A stretch of 64,000 nt of DNA from contig JAILWY010000024.1 in the NCBI GenBank assembly GCA_022113835.1, positions 5,646,501-5,710,500 of the forward strand, written 5' to 3'. Each line of letters starts with the position of its first letter. The first letter of the stretch is position 1. This document shows, piece by piece, positions 1 through 12,057 of the stretch. This stretch comes from Atopsyche davidsoni (Eukaryota; Arthropoda; Insecta; Trichoptera; Hydrobiosidae). Below the pieces are notes generated by a model. That model had not been told where the DNA came from. It did no database searches and was given only the letters and a program-made list of their open reading frames with translations. The position numbers and the translations under genes are program-made.

Positions 1-600
1 CACATTGAATTTATATCACAATCTGACCTTTGCTTGTACAGTGATAAATATGTCAAATGACTGGTAATTATGGCGTAATATTACGCTAATATTGCGTAAT
101 AGAGGCTTTAGTCTTGTACGTTTATAATTTCACTTAAGAGCAGGAGACATACAATTCAGATAGTATAAACGAGATGCGAATTGTGAACACATTCTATGAT
201 TATCGCGGTATACTAAGTGTGATTTTTATTCAAAGCAGTTTTTACGATTGATAGACTTTCATCTTTGGATAATAAATATAAGATCAATCTCGTACATTTT
301 AATTATTTTTTCGTAGTTCAAATATAAGAAAAGTATTACTTTGCGTTGTCTTAGCGAGAGGTTTCATAGAATCACACTGAATATGAATAGCCACACGACA
401 AGGAGATTAAAACAAAAATGATTGTCTGTTGCTCATATATGAAGTATTACAAATTAAACCAGTCTGTCGCGGATACGAGAAAGTGCTTCAGAAGCGCGGA
501 TTTACTTTCTCGATCGCTCACAATTTCCTCGGACAGAATCTCCCGGAATTAGAATGTTCATGTCGGGTTTGATTACACAAGCCAATTATTTGCCGATTCG
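1..600. other. AT-rich DNA, no gene seen
   Basis: I see no coding-like frame, splice-site pair or strong repeat here. A short stretch at about 438-475 resembles a stretch at about 9858-9897 (both read 'gaagtatta', then 'cagtctgtcg'), so it is probably an old dispersed repeat. By position it lies downstream of the last visible exon of the minus-strand membrane-protein gene and is probably intron. Confidence 0.4.
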
Positions 601-760
601 GCGAGGTTCTGTCTTTTTTGTCACGCCGAAAATGTGCAACTGGCGACACTAATGGCGGACGACCTTGAAAATGGCGCCCGAACGGCGTTGCGTCATTTGC
701 GCTAAATGTCGCAGCGGCTCTCAACATTTTTCGCCGCGCGGGCGCGAGAAAATATTTTTC
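600..760. promoter_or_regulatory. CpG-rich, promoter-like patch
   Basis: A sharp rise in GC and CpG against AT-rich flanks. It holds two ATGGCG-type words (near 651 and 671), which resemble YY1/Pleiohomeotic core sites, and several GCGC and CGCG words. Open frames cross it on both strands but have no start or splice context. It could be a small promoter, an unmethylated regulatory island or the GC-rich end of an old transposon. Nothing in the sequence fixes a direction. Confidence 0.25.
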
Positions 761-784
761 TACTTTGCGATTGATATCGAACCC

Positions 785-935
785 AAAAACTATGTTGATA
801 ATGCCAACGTGAATGGTTGGCGAAACCGGTCACTAGTAAAAATAAAAATGTGGAAAATCACTCAAGTATTTTATTCAAAAATATTAAAATGGAATTCCAC
901 CAAGTACTCTTTGTCAAAAATATCGAATTAACGAC
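785..935 (+). repeat. Dispersed Penelope-like/hammerhead-like repeat, copy 1
   Basis: This copy has a 6-bp stem GCCAAC/GTTGGC with a 7-base loop, followed directly by GAAAC and the palindrome ACCGGT. A run ending in 'ggaattccaccaagtactc' follows. The same order is seen at 12296-12350 (front part only) and, reversed, at 22640-22760 and 22920-23062. The layout resembles the catalytic core of the hammerhead ribozymes known from Penelope-like retroelements. Against CTGANGA, the upstream core reads TTGATAA with one extra base before the stem, so catalysis is doubtful. The assignment to Penelope-like elements is an inference. Confidence 0.5.
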
Positions 936-2920
936 GCTTATTGAAAGAAAAATAGCTTTCGTAGGAGTATTTGTAAGACATCTGAATTGCGACTGGCCAA
1001 GAGCAATAAAATTCATTATAATTTATTGCTACAGGATTTTTTAAAGTAATTCATGATTCTGCCCTTCAAATCACTAAAACAAATCCCTGAAAAAAATATA
1101 TAAATGCTTAAAAACGTATAAAACAACACATACATTGTAAGTACTAAAACCCAAATTGTTTATAGTAGTTTCAAAAAAAATATTTTTATCTTTTCACGAT
1201 TGAGCATCAGAGGGTATAAAAATAATAATGCATACTTATTTTCGCGATTTTAATTATACACGATCGTAGGTTTGGAAGCCTTTATATCATATTTACGATC
1301 GTTCGGGAGTTTCCCTGTTATTTAAAATCAGATCAGATAACTTTCAGTGCCAACACTCGGCATTGGTCAATGTCAAAATATGTACAATAGCAATGAACTC
1401 CGCCATAATTTAAATCTCATTATTGTACGTCCGTCATGTGACATCGATAACGCCCTAGCGGGGTAAACCCGTGTATCGCTTTTGCGGATAATTACTGTAA
1501 AAAAAAAACTGAATAACATGACGTTTTTACATAAGCCTACTGTGTGAAATATCAAAAAATTCTTGAGGAAGTAGAATTTTCAGAACACTCGTATAAATGA
1601 CTGAGCAAATATATTCACCCTTTCAAAAAATACATATATACATATTTATATTTATTTTTTAGTCCTTTTCTGATATAATATATTACTTTTAAGTATATTT
1701 ATAAAAAAATGTAGTAAGCAATGGCCGTGTAAACATTTAATTTTCAATTTTGCTGCGTACCTTGAGACGAATCGTCCCACAGGCCATTTTTTTGCTCAAT
1801 TTGAACTTCCTGCTATTACATTATGATTCACCCCAGGTCAAAGACACGCTGTATAGTATTTTTTTTTGGACATATACGCGAAGGTCTCTTCTAGGTTTAT
1901 TTTTAGGCAGATACTTCGATTGATGTATTGCATCCTATTTGATCTGATCTTAGAGGTGGAAGAATCGGTGAACTTCGGATTTGTTGTCTTGTCTCGAATA
2001 AAAATAATATAAAATAAATCGTCAATACTCAAAGTGTAGGAATATCTATTTTAATTTTAAAAAATTAAAGGTTTACTTTATGTAAATAAAAATCATGAAA
2101 TTTGTCAATACTATGAAAATTATTACGAATCACTTTATTTACTCATCGAATACTCGAAAATAATTATTTTTTATTAAAGTTTTAATATTATTGATTTTAT
2201 GACTATTTAATCTGAACTATGAATATATATTTTTTGGTATTATCACAATATTTTATACAATTCTTAAACCACCCAGAGTTATATATATTTTTATTACACA
2301 CATCGTGTAGGAAAATTTTCGGTACGCATACATTTTTATATACTGAACTCAAAATATACACAATAAATGATGTTATGCATATAATTTATTGAAAATTATT
2401 CAAATTATTTTGCGTGTATATTAATATAACCATAACATTTGGTATTAATTTTAATTATAAATACATTATTCAATCTGAAGTGTTACAAATCGTGTTTACA
2501 GTAATTAAAACTGTAGTACAAGTGCATTTACATTGTTAACGGAAACAAATTGAGATTTATACTCATATAATAAAAGCCTTCAATTTTTCAGTAGGAAAAA
2601 CCGCAGAAGCCTTTTTGTTGTTAACACTTCCTGAACGACTTTATAACAGTGCAGCCTTCGACAGGTACTTTCTCAAAACATAGTAATTCTAAAAAATAAT
2701 GGATTTTTTGCATGCAAGTTTTACCGCATGCGTTGCAATGTTGAATTGAAATAAAAACGAAGGTATAACCATAGTATTTTATAAAAATAAATAGGTTATA
2801 GACTCCTGAAAAAATTGAGTACGATTTGTAAAATAGTAAAAATATTTGATATTGTTTGTTTCAAGTGTTCTTCAAGCAAATACGATATTTTATAATTTTA
2901 ACGATTTCATAGAAATTTAT
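936..2920. other. AT-rich DNA, no gene seen
   Basis: Only short random-looking frames and A/T runs. A CCCCAGGTCAAAG word near 1831 resembles a nuclear-receptor half site but stands alone. No splice pair, repeat array or RNA structure stood out. Confidence 0.4.
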
Positions 2921-2927
2921 TTTCATA

Positions 2928-2995
2928 CCCAGATTTGAACCCTGGACTTTGTAGTCAGAAAACCACTGTAGTTTTTGTCTATATGCAACAAACAA
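2928..2995 (-). repeat. tRNA-related SINE relic
   Basis: On the minus strand there is a good B box (GGGTTCAAATC) preceded by 'ctacaaagtcca', which matches the decayed copy at 5995-6055 ('ctgcaaagtccat'). No complete cloverleaf can be drawn and there is no anticodon arm in register. I read it as the head of an old tRNA-derived SINE of a second family, distinct from the one at 12058, 18750 and 60062. Confidence 0.45.
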
Positions 2996-3126
2996 CTCCA
3001 ATTACACTCAATATCTATTCGATGCATTCATAATCAACTGAAAAAAAAACCTAAATGATCAAATTGCCTTTTAAAGCCATGAGGCAGCGAAAATTTTCGA
3101 CTACGGTCGATGTTCTAATTGCTTAA

Positions 3127-3351
3127 GGTCGCAATTCTCGCAATATTGTCTTGTTTAAAAATATTACTAATTTAATCGACCCAACAACCGTTACATTGAA
3201 TCAACCGATGATCGAGACATTTATTCGAATGATTAAACAGTTATGTCAAAGTAAAATCAAGCCTTCGAAGTTCTACGCTGTCAGGCGTTTAGAAGCCCTG
3301 AAAAGTTTTATAGATCTTAAGCATCCCCTAAGTTTTGTATATCAGAATTAG
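3127..3351 (+). CDS. Unrecognised coding-like fragment, about 73 residues
   Basis: A frame open from just after an in-frame TAA (3124) to TAG (3349-3351). It encodes a Lys/Ile/Leu-rich segment without low complexity, with words such as PTTVTLNQPMIETFI and KFYAVRRLEALKSFIDL that look like a folded helical protein. There is no ATG at its start, so it would have to be an exon or the remains of a longer frame. No convincing acceptor was found, and no AATAAA close behind. I do not recognise the family. A transposon or endogenous-element remnant is as likely as a host exon, and chance is not excluded. Confidence 0.25.
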   Translation, partial: GRNSRNIVLFKNITNLIDPTTVTLNQPMIETFIRMIKQLCQSKIKPSKFYAVRRLEALKSFIDLKHPLSFVYQN

Positions 3352-3359
3352 ATTGTGAA

Positions 3360-5985
3360 ATGGAGTTAACAGGTATGTCAAAATAAATTTAAATCAGGTG
3401 TTTAGAAATCTTTAATGTCTGACACATCCCTTATATGAACTTGATTATAAATTAAAAAAAAAACTCTACTATACGACCTTTGAATAAAATTTATAAAAGC
3501 TTCTCTGGGCTATTATAACACTTCCTAGAAATGTGGCTAACAAACACAGCCTTGCTGCGTTGTGTTGTTCATAGCAGTTAGTTAAATCACCATAACATAG
3601 TCACATGTAACGAGGAGTATCCTCTGCATAATTATTATTTTTTTTTCAGCAAATGGCGTCTGGTGCCGGAGGCCATGGAGGTCGACATGGCTGAAAGTCT
3701 CCACGAAGGTCGACCAATATTTGGATATTAGTTCCGGTCAGCCATCGAACGATCATACCATCATAATAATAATTTATTTATATCAATCCACCACCGACTG
3801 GTTTAATAAAAAATAATTCATATTTATACAACAAATTTGTCCGAATACACTAAGCATTAGTCTGTCTTTATCTCGAGTGTTATTTTATATGAATTAGCAT
3901 ATAAATTAAATGAAAAAGACGATGCTACTTGATAAACATCATTTTGTTGTCATTTATATCGCAACGTGTGTGGAGGTCTTAAGGTTAAATGCAGTAAAGC
4001 ATTGCTTGTCATTAAAAACATTTTATGCAGCTTAGCAAGTGCATTCATGCTATCTTATATAGAAAATATATTATTAAATACTTTGAGGCTAAATATTCAT
4101 TTGTAAGGTTCAAAATTTAATTTAAAAAAGCTAATGCAACTTTCTGAAATAAAATATTTTTTTATCCGTTTTGTACTGCCACGAGAAATAATAAATAACA
4201 CTTCACACCAGCAACATTTATAATATCAAGGACACGCTATCATCTTCGCCATGCAAATTACGACATTTTATAAATTGTTATTACACTCGTGAAAAACAAA
4301 AAATACAACAGGTACCTGAATCAATTTACAGTAAATTAAAGTTTGCTTATTTTCTATGTAAAATGAAGGCTGCCTGATTTTCATACATGCAACGTCGATT
4401 ATTTTTCATTTTGTAAAGTTTACAAGTCACACGCAGGTCCTTTATTAATAAGTCAACATTGGACGTTGTTAATATTTATTTAGGATTATTATTTTTATTA
4501 AAACAATATATTAAGTATTGTTCCCACTTTTTGGTGTCATTTTCAAGCAGAATGAGAGAAGTAGTAAAAATAATAAGTGGAATAACACTAAATATATTTT
4601 TTTATTAAAAAAATAAAATAAAAAAACAGTAGAATGGAGTCTCGCTGAGTGAGTAAAAAAAATAGCATTAATAAAAATATATATTTTTATTAATGATATA
4701 TAATAAAATATTTTTGATAATTTTTGTTGGTTGTATTAGTTTGTTTGCTTTAAATTTGTTGGAAGTGCTGAGTTAATAATGAGTTTTTAAAAAAATAATA
4801 GTTTTTAATTCCTACTTTAATGGTGTTCAAATTACCAAAGTGTAATGTTTACAATAACAAGACAATTATATGAATTATTCTACCGGAAAGGGACAAAAAT
4901 TCATATAATTAAAAGCTCCAATTATTTACTATTTATTTTCAGTTCACTCCAAGAGCAAGAGACACCCAAAATTATATAACAATTAACAATTGAACCATCA
5001 ACTACACTATTCTGTGAGAGTAGGTATACGCAAGCGAAATCGCATCTAATTTTTGGTTTGTTATAGAATTTATAATATAATAATTTGTAATACGAGGATT
5101 TTTTATCCACTTTAGCTACATATAAGAAAATTAATTAATCAATTGAAACCTATTAATTTTTTTTAAAATATTTATTTACAGTGTTTAATTAATGGGTTAT
5201 TAGCTTTTGTAGCTATATAAAATGCAAAAAAAATTATTTCGGTCGTGTTGAAAGGATCTTAGATCTAAATATTCGAATCCCATATAAGTTAAGATAGATC
5301 AAAGGCAATCCGCTTTTGGAGCCGCCATATATCTTATAAGCGTCCTTGAAACGATCGCAATGCAAAAATTACAAATTGAATCTGTCTGAGATGTAGACCC
5401 TACTTTATAGACATCGCGTCTACATACGTAATAAATTGATATTTCATAGTCTCACTGTCGAATATTATAAATTTATTAGAAAATTTTTACACACATTATA
5501 TTATAAATGGCGATGAGTCGAAAAGTCTAGACAAAAAGTTTTTTTTACTGTGCAAAGTAAATATATGTATTTATTATATATAAAAAAAGCATAAACAGTA
5601 TGTGTTATACTGTATATAGTTTCAGTGTGTTAAAATAAGCACAAAGGTTACACAATACACCGGGATGAGTAAATCTGCAGGTATTTAATAATTGAAAAAT
5701 AATTTAAATTTGTTATGGAAAGCTTAGGTTATGTTAATCTTATGGGGAAGTCATAAATAACAAATAGACTTTGGATTGAACAACAAGTCGACAAGCGGAA
5801 CGAATATAACTGTGATCCATCATTATTAATGTTTTCAATAACATTTATCGCAGCAGCGCTTCTATAGACGAATTCAATTTATAGACGAAAACAAATTATT
5901 CGGTCTGAAGCCATCAATCACACAACAGGGAGGTTCTTCTTTATAATAGACTTTATTTAAAAAAAAATACTACCATTACAAACAC
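3360..5985. other. AT-rich DNA with one perfect palindrome
   Basis: No gene seen. Positions 4666-4695 form a perfect 30-bp A/T palindrome (arms begin CATTAATAAA). A short GC-containing run at 3655-3715 (words TGGAGGTCGACATGG and GAAGGTCGACC) has no coding support on either strand. Confidence 0.4.
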
Positions 5986-5994
5986 TTCCAGTTG

Positions 5995-6055
5995 ACCGAC
6001 CGGTAATCTAGCGGTTAGCACACTCACTTGTCGACTGCAAAGTCCATAGTTTAAG
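5995..6055 (+). repeat. tRNA-related SINE relic
   Basis: The A-box-like run TAGCGGTTAGCACAC is followed by 'ctgcaaagtccat', shared with 2928-2995 on the other strand. The B box has decayed to 'atagtttaag'. Similar A-box starts ('ggttagcacgcttg', 'agttagcacacttg') occur at about 34925 and 49282, so this is an old SINE family whose copies are mostly heads. Confidence 0.4.
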
Positions 6056-6532
6056 TAATAAGAATGCTTATAAAATTGTTTATTTATTTAATTCTTGTAA
6101 CTGGATATTCAAGATAAAAATTGAGATTGAATTTTTTTTAAATATACTATAAAAGGTAACTTAGTATTACTGGTTTATAGGGACAGTACACGATACTATG
6201 ATTAAAAATAGATGTTTAATATAAATATGATCAGTATATAATATAATAAGATAAGCATTTTTCATGCGTGTGTTTAAATTTACAAAGGCTTCGTTACTTA
6301 CCGCTCGTTAATTACACATAAAAGCTAATCAAACAATACACGTTTAAAGTGATTATTTTTCATTGTATACCTATAGAGCCTTTTGTTGATTTTTCAGCTT
6401 CGCGGTGATGTATAAAGGCTCCATTTTGAATGAGTTGCGAGAGAAACAAAAGTGATTTCGCTTATGCAATGATATGCTGTTCGCATATTAATCGTTTGTA
6501 GGAATTCACATACGGCGACGGAATGCTTATAA

Positions 6533-6790
6533 GGAACCGGATTCATTGAAAATGCACGAAGAGTGCTGACTACTCCCGTGGAAATAATCAATAAATTAAT
6601 ATATCTAGAGACTAGTCCAAAATTGAGACGAATAGGTGTCTATCGATTACCATACGAACCACCCAGACCCAAAAAAATAGTAACCATACAAGACATAGCC
6701 AAAAATAAAATCGATTCACAATATACGTCAGGAATACTTTGGAGATTCTTCTAGGTATTAAGGTTTAAATAAAACGTTGTTCAATAAACG
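6533..6790 (+). pseudogene. Coding-like terminal fragment with poly(A) signals
   Basis: The frame is open from after TAA (6530-6532) to TAG (6752-6754) and encodes about 73 residues with protein-like composition (words TTPVEIINKLIYLE, VYRLPYEPPRPKK and VTIQDIAKNK). Two AATAAA signals follow at 6768-6773 and 6783-6788. Immediately upstream a second frame, opening after a possible TTTGTAG acceptor near 6501, reads EFTYGDGMLIRNRIH and then stops at TGA. A single frameshift would join the two. That suggests either a decayed retrocopy or transposon tail, or the last exon of a small plus-strand gene. I do not recognise the protein. Confidence 0.35.
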
Positions 6791-6984
6791 AGTCATAGTG
6801 GTTGTATTGGGTACAACACATTCTGTTTTTATTTATAAAGGCATATATTTGTGTCGTGGAGCTTGGGTTGGATTTTGAACTGTTATAAGAAAAAAAATAT
6901 TGGAGTTTCGATCGAAGCTTCATTGAATTGTACATAGCATATTTTTATTAAATAAATCGTAAGGTTTACCTTAGGGGGGCTTCT

Positions 6985-7165
6985 GCTATTGCTAGGTGTA
7001 TCAGATCTAAACGCCAGAGCTTTGTAAGGGAAGGATATATAGTAGATGTGATGCAGGGTAGAAGGCTCCAAGAACCCATTAAACTATATTCTTCATATAA
7101 AACCATGAACACTGGCTCAATGCTCAGTGAAATGGTCACCAACCTCCTCTAAGAAGAGGCACTTG
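6985..7165. repeat. Dispersed repeat R-A, copy 1
   Basis: This copy shares two blocks with 19190-19350: a left block 'cagagctttgtaag' and a right block 'catgaacactg' to 'atggtcaccaacct'. The right block also occurs at 35925-36000 and, in part, inside the LINE remnant at about 20150. The family may therefore be the 3' end of that LINE. On the minus strand the left block gives a recurrent YKALAF-SDTPS peptide in two copies, which may be chance. The copy ends about 80 bp before the minus-strand exon at 7240. Confidence 0.55.
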
Positions 7166-7239
7166 ATTAAGAATATTAATGCTCCTCAAACCTTTTATGT
7201 GACTTTTTAAAAATAAATAATGGTGTTTGGTGTACTTAC

Positions 7240-7422
7240 TATAGAGCATAGTGGTGTCAGTAGGGGGTGGAGGTGGTAGTGCTGTAGAGGATGGACCAGG
7301 GGTGGATGGACGTCTTTCAGAACCAGTTATCCCGAATGTCCCCGCGGCTAGGGACCTCGCCGAGCTCTCGGTATAGGTGGAGTTGCCAACGGGGGTTGCT
7401 TCATCCCCTGTGAATACACCAG
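7240..7422 (-). CDS. Type II membrane protein, coding exon 3 (extracellular stalk)
   Basis: A 183-nt internal exon. The acceptor is TTTTACAG, ending at 7423; the donor GTAAGT lies at 7239-7234. Both are strong. Its first two bases complete the codon left open by the exon at 9948 (G+CT, Ala312), and it ends again in phase 1. It encodes residues 313-372: a Thr/Ser/Gly/Pro-rich, low-complexity segment with one N-glycosylation sequon (NST, 325-327), a five-proline run and PSTPGPSST. This is typical of an O-glycosylated juxtamembrane stalk outside the cell. The ectodomain exons that would identify the family lie beyond the left edge. Phase-1 borders are usual for extracellular module exons. Confidence 0.85.
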
Positions 7423-9947
7423 CTGTAAAATAAGAAACACGAATCAACGACTTGTATATATTAATAAAACTGAACGGTCATAGGTTCCCAAACCATTTTA
7501 TCCCGTCGACCCTTTGTCCCCTGCCTTGCTAAGATTGAACTTTTGCAAATCATCTTCAAACATATTTTTGACATCTGATATACAGGGTGCGCCATATTTT
7601 ATGTCGGTATTAAAACATTGAATAACTATTTTATTGTTGTTGTAAGAAGGTTGACAACTGCACCGAAACCCTTCTCCATGTGGCGTGAAGATGGAAAAGC
7701 ATTATTATGTAAGTACATAGGTTCAATCTGTGTTCAATTATGACATTTACGGAATGCCTAAATTTTGGTGATGACCTGCTTAAATGGGATCCACTCTCGT
7801 GGACCCCCATTTACAGTTCGTGGACCCCCAATTTAATATATGGCTATCAGGGCAAAATCGACTATATTGACCACTTTGGGAACAAGTGGGTTAGGTGATG
7901 GCGAGCGTTGAGCGCTTTTGCCTTTCAGGGACTTAATCCACAAGCAAATTAAAATTGAGCAAATTTTAAAAAAATGCACAACTTCTATTATCAATATATT
8001 CAATATTTTTGATAGAAAGTGCTTTCTTCACATTTATATGAGACTAGTCACAATAAAACCAAAGAGTGGAATAAATACGATAGTTTATGTATATTTTTTA
8101 AATATATATGTAATAAAATATACTTGCTGTCTCGCTGATACACGAATGTGTAAGTTATAGAAGATTCTTTGGAATTTATAAAATGCTCAATAACGGCTAG
8201 AAATTGCTTAGGCAGCGTGAAATACAATGAAGGCATTAAAATTTAATGACAATATTAATCTCGTATTGTGACCATGTGTGATCCATATTGGAGACTTGAA
8301 CCTTGAAGACGTGATGATGGATCACCTGGAATGCAGCTGCATGTGAGAATGATGGAATTGATCTTGGAGCATTGTAAATACTCACTGTTGCAAAAAATCT
8401 TTTAGCAACAAACAAGGAAACGGTGTTAAATTCGATCATTACTACGTGATGATATGAATTTTACTTGATTATATCTTCAGGAATTTTAAATGCAATTAAT
8501 GAAAAAATCCCTGCAGAGCCCGGAAACTGAAAGCATCAAAAACCTAATATCCTGCTTATATTTTGAAATTTACAGGTAGTGCATTGTATTATAAAAAAAC
8601 CAATGTTGTGTAATGATTTTTTGCCACATTTGTAAGCATGCAATTCAGCGAATTTGATTAAATTTTGTTGTGTACGATATCAATAATAATCTTAAGATTT
8701 AAATAACAGATGATGAATGTATATTTCTCTTATATGCGTATTTCTGTATCCGTAAATATTCTTCAATTTTTATGCACTTTGGTTTTTGATCTACCTCCGA
8801 GCGGTTTTAATCCCTCACTGGGGTGTGGTATTGTGATTTTATAAGTGGGAACGACTGCTCTGAACAAGAATATCAAATAATAATAGGAAACAGTTTTACT
8901 GGGTGATATGTTTCAAAGCTCGGTGCATTGTGCAAGTGGTGTTGTTATTCATAGAACACAGGTCCCATGTTTCTTGTTCTCCGATACTTGGCGTTCATTG
9001 TTTCCGACCGGGGCATACAAATGTCAATCGTTATGAAATCTGTCATAAAAATAAATGGGACAATTTTATTATTGCACTCCACCTGCCTGCTGTGGAATTA
9101 CACGTCGTACTCTGGTAATATAATGTGATACAATACTTAAACACTAAATGTGCAAATTATGAAATGATTCGTCTTCAGTTTTCAGTGGCTGATAAGCTTG
9201 GTAACCGATCGTAGTGTTGAGGTTTCATAGTGTGAAAAATAACCTTTTTTCTCATGTATAGAATGAGGCAAATGCTGAAGATGATCGAGTAAGACACAGT
9301 CGTAATAGCTTTTGTTGTTTTCTAGTTCTAGCCTACCTGCTTCTATATTTTCATAAATAAACTTTAAAACAAACAAGTCCGAAAAACTTAAGTTAAGGTT
9401 CATATTTTTAAGAGTAGTCATAGTGGTCATTAACCTTGGGTTAGGTCAGATTAGACGTGACCCCTTCAAGGGAGTTGGTAGTTATTATTTTACGTTAAGG
9501 GATTAGTCATTTAAGTTACGGTAGGGTCCGAATTATTTCCTAGCTTCACTAGGGAATTGATAAAGACTCAGTGCGTATCTCTAGCCTCCTAGGTTTAGTC
9601 CCTTGAGAGGTGGGGAAACGTCACAATGAGTATAAGGATGATCCTGAAATATTATATATTCAACTCTTGATTTCAACATTATGCTTTTAATCAACACATT
9701 AGATATCCTAACTAACTAACGAGATAACAAACTTTTTTTTTTGAAAACGTATTCACCATTCAAAGGCTTTTCCACATCGAAGAAAGCAAAAACTCTCACC
9801 AGCAAAAATGTGCTTAACCACTTTGCAATGGATTTTTGCTGTTTGTTGTTTGAACGTGAAGTATTATAAACTAAGCCAGTCTGTCGTGCAAGTCATTGGA
9901 AATCTTGCGTTAGTGTTATTTTAATTTAAATATGCGGTTACACTGAC
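7423..9947 (-). other. Intron between exons 3 and 2 of the membrane-protein gene
   Basis: About 2.5 kb, with a GT donor at 9947-9946 and an AG acceptor ending at 7423. The 9182-9430 minus frame and others inside have no splice or start support. 9425-9610 is less AT-rich, with repeats of 'ttaggt' and 'ctaggt', but has no coding frame. I see no complete transposon here. Confidence 0.6.
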
Positions 9948-10069
9948 CTCCTGCCAAGATGGCGATGAGCACTGCGATGGCGAGGACCAGGCCGATTCCC
10001 CACCAGATATACCTCTTCTTCCCACTGCTCCCAACTCGCTTATCCATGGTCACAATCAGCTTCTCTCCT
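9948..10069 (-). CDS. Type II membrane protein, coding exon 2 (membrane anchor)
   Basis: A 122-nt internal exon. The acceptor TTGTCCACAG ends at 10070; the donor GTCAGT begins at 9947. Its first base completes Arg271 (AG+A). It encodes residues 272-311: GEKLIVTMDKR, a Gly/Ser turn, the basic cluster KKR (288-290), then a single hydrophobic helix of about 20 residues starting YIWWGIGLVL (291-310). Positive charges on the N-terminal side of the helix and no upstream signal peptide predict N-in/C-out, a type II signal anchor. Phase agreement at both borders is exact, which is the best evidence that the three exons form one gene. Confidence 0.88.
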
Positions 10070-12057
10070 CTGTGGACAACAAAAAAAAATTCAATACAGA
10101 ATCCGTTATCCAAGACTGTATACAATTTTTGTCTTTTGCCTTGCCTTTTGTCACATTCGGGCACCGGTTTCGCCAAAATTCTTGGCAGGCATCTACGGGC
10201 AGAATCTTTTCATATCTCTGTACGTAGATACTAATCAAGAATGTTGACGTAACCGGTTGAAAGATAATATTTACTAAGCACTTTTGCCTTTTAAAAGATT
10301 TTTCAGACTGAAGAAGCCCTTGAAAGAAGAAAGTGTATAAAAATATATTTTTTTATTATTTACTAGCCATATTTTCTGTTTAAATGTAGAGATTTATAAA
10401 TTAAGCTTATATTTCGTGCAAATCACTAGCGATAGTGATTTTTTCAACATTTTTTACAGTAGTTGTTTATTTTTTATTTATCATTAATATTATTGTATGT
10501 CAAGGTTTGTAGTAGATACAATTTGAATACTGTTTTTTTTATATAAAAATTTAAATCATTGGACATATTTTTTAGTCGTTTATAACATACTCTAGCCTAC
10601 CTTAAAAAAATGTATTTGGTATCACTTTCCCTCAATTGCCCATATTTATAGGTGATAGTTGTCCATTTATATTCTTTCCTCGTTAACTTTGACACAGTTT
10701 AATGATAATGACCGTTTCATTGTAAATTGTTTTCATTTCCTGCAGTATTCGTGGATTAGTGTCGGCATTTTAATAATACGCGTGTCTGCTCGGAGGCAAG
10801 CGGAAAATCAATAAGTGAAAACGAACAGTGTAAGTAAATGTTCGTTTACACACTCGTCAATCACTTCCATTATCGCTACCTGCAGGCTGTTGAGGTGAAG
10901 TGAAACCGAAAATAAATTGAAACCTTTCAGTGAGTCTTCATAAAAACTTCCTGTAAACAGCTACATTCGCTTTTACTTCTTCAAAGTAGCAGCGAGAACG
11001 TATAAAGCAATTATTGCAAGTAAATATCTCAGCAATGAAGTAATACATCGGTCGTGTAATACAGAAGCCAGTATCAGTCTGTTTCAGGCTTTGTGAATGG
11101 ACACAACCTAACCCCAAGCCTCCGAGCCCGCAAGCAAGACCTCAAGCCATCAGGATGTTTACAATTTATAACAATGGCCGAACGTGACTTCGTCTGAATG
11201 CCAAACAATGTGACATTACTCCGAACCCACTGAGGTGACTTTTGCGAAAAATACCGAAATTGGTTCTTGGGTGTTATGACGCGTTTCTTACTCTTTACAT
11301 GCAACACTCGAGAAACGAGTATTTTTAGTAACAACTGGTGCGAAAATTAAATTAATAGGTCTAAAATATATGATCTTGTGATTTATCGACTTTTTTAAGA
11401 ATTGTTCGTATAGAAGTTTCTTTATATCATAGGCATATAATTATTCATAATGATTGTCATTTATAATAAATTTTATTTAATATCTAAACCAGTATGGCGT
11501 TGAAATCTGATTGAGTAAATATATTTTTTTTATATCGCCAACAACTTAAATTATACCAATAATAAAACTCAGTATAAAAATGAAGTTTTTCTTGTACAAA
11601 AAATACATAAAAATATTACATATGAATATTTTATATTATTTTTTCAAGAGGCAGTACTAAAAAAATACACGAGACATTTATAATTCATATTTTTTTGATT
11701 CAGTTAGCGATGACATACCTGAACAAATTTTATAGAGCAGAATTTAATGATTTTAATCACCAATCAACGTTTTCAGGCACGAAACACTTGAAAAGTATGC
11801 GAGATATTTTATAATTACTTAATCGAATAAATAAATTAATACAAAACCGCTGACGGTCTTGCTTAATTAATTTCTTAATTGTTAAAAAAAATGTTTGTTA
11901 GCCATCAGCTGATTTTAAATATTATTTTGTCAAAACCTCAAAAATATTTACCATTCTATCACGCAATACGACATTTCTCAATATTAATATTTTTTAATAG
12001 AATTAATATAGTTTTGATTATAATATAATAATTTTTTTTGGTGACAATACACTTTGG
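10070..12057 (-). other. Intron, left part, no gene seen
   Basis: This is the left part of the roughly 5.2 kb intron between exons 2 and 1. It is AT-rich, with a slightly richer stretch at 10740-11300 whose minus frame (11074-11334) has no splice context. A stretch at about 10385-10440 resembles 9858-9900 (an old repeat). Confidence 0.5.

Noticed and set aside
9182..9430. 82-residue minus-strand frame in intron 3 with protein-like words (FVLKFIYENIEAG)
   Set aside because: It has an ATG but no promoter, splice sites or recognisable family; it lies in a spliced-out intron of the main gene.
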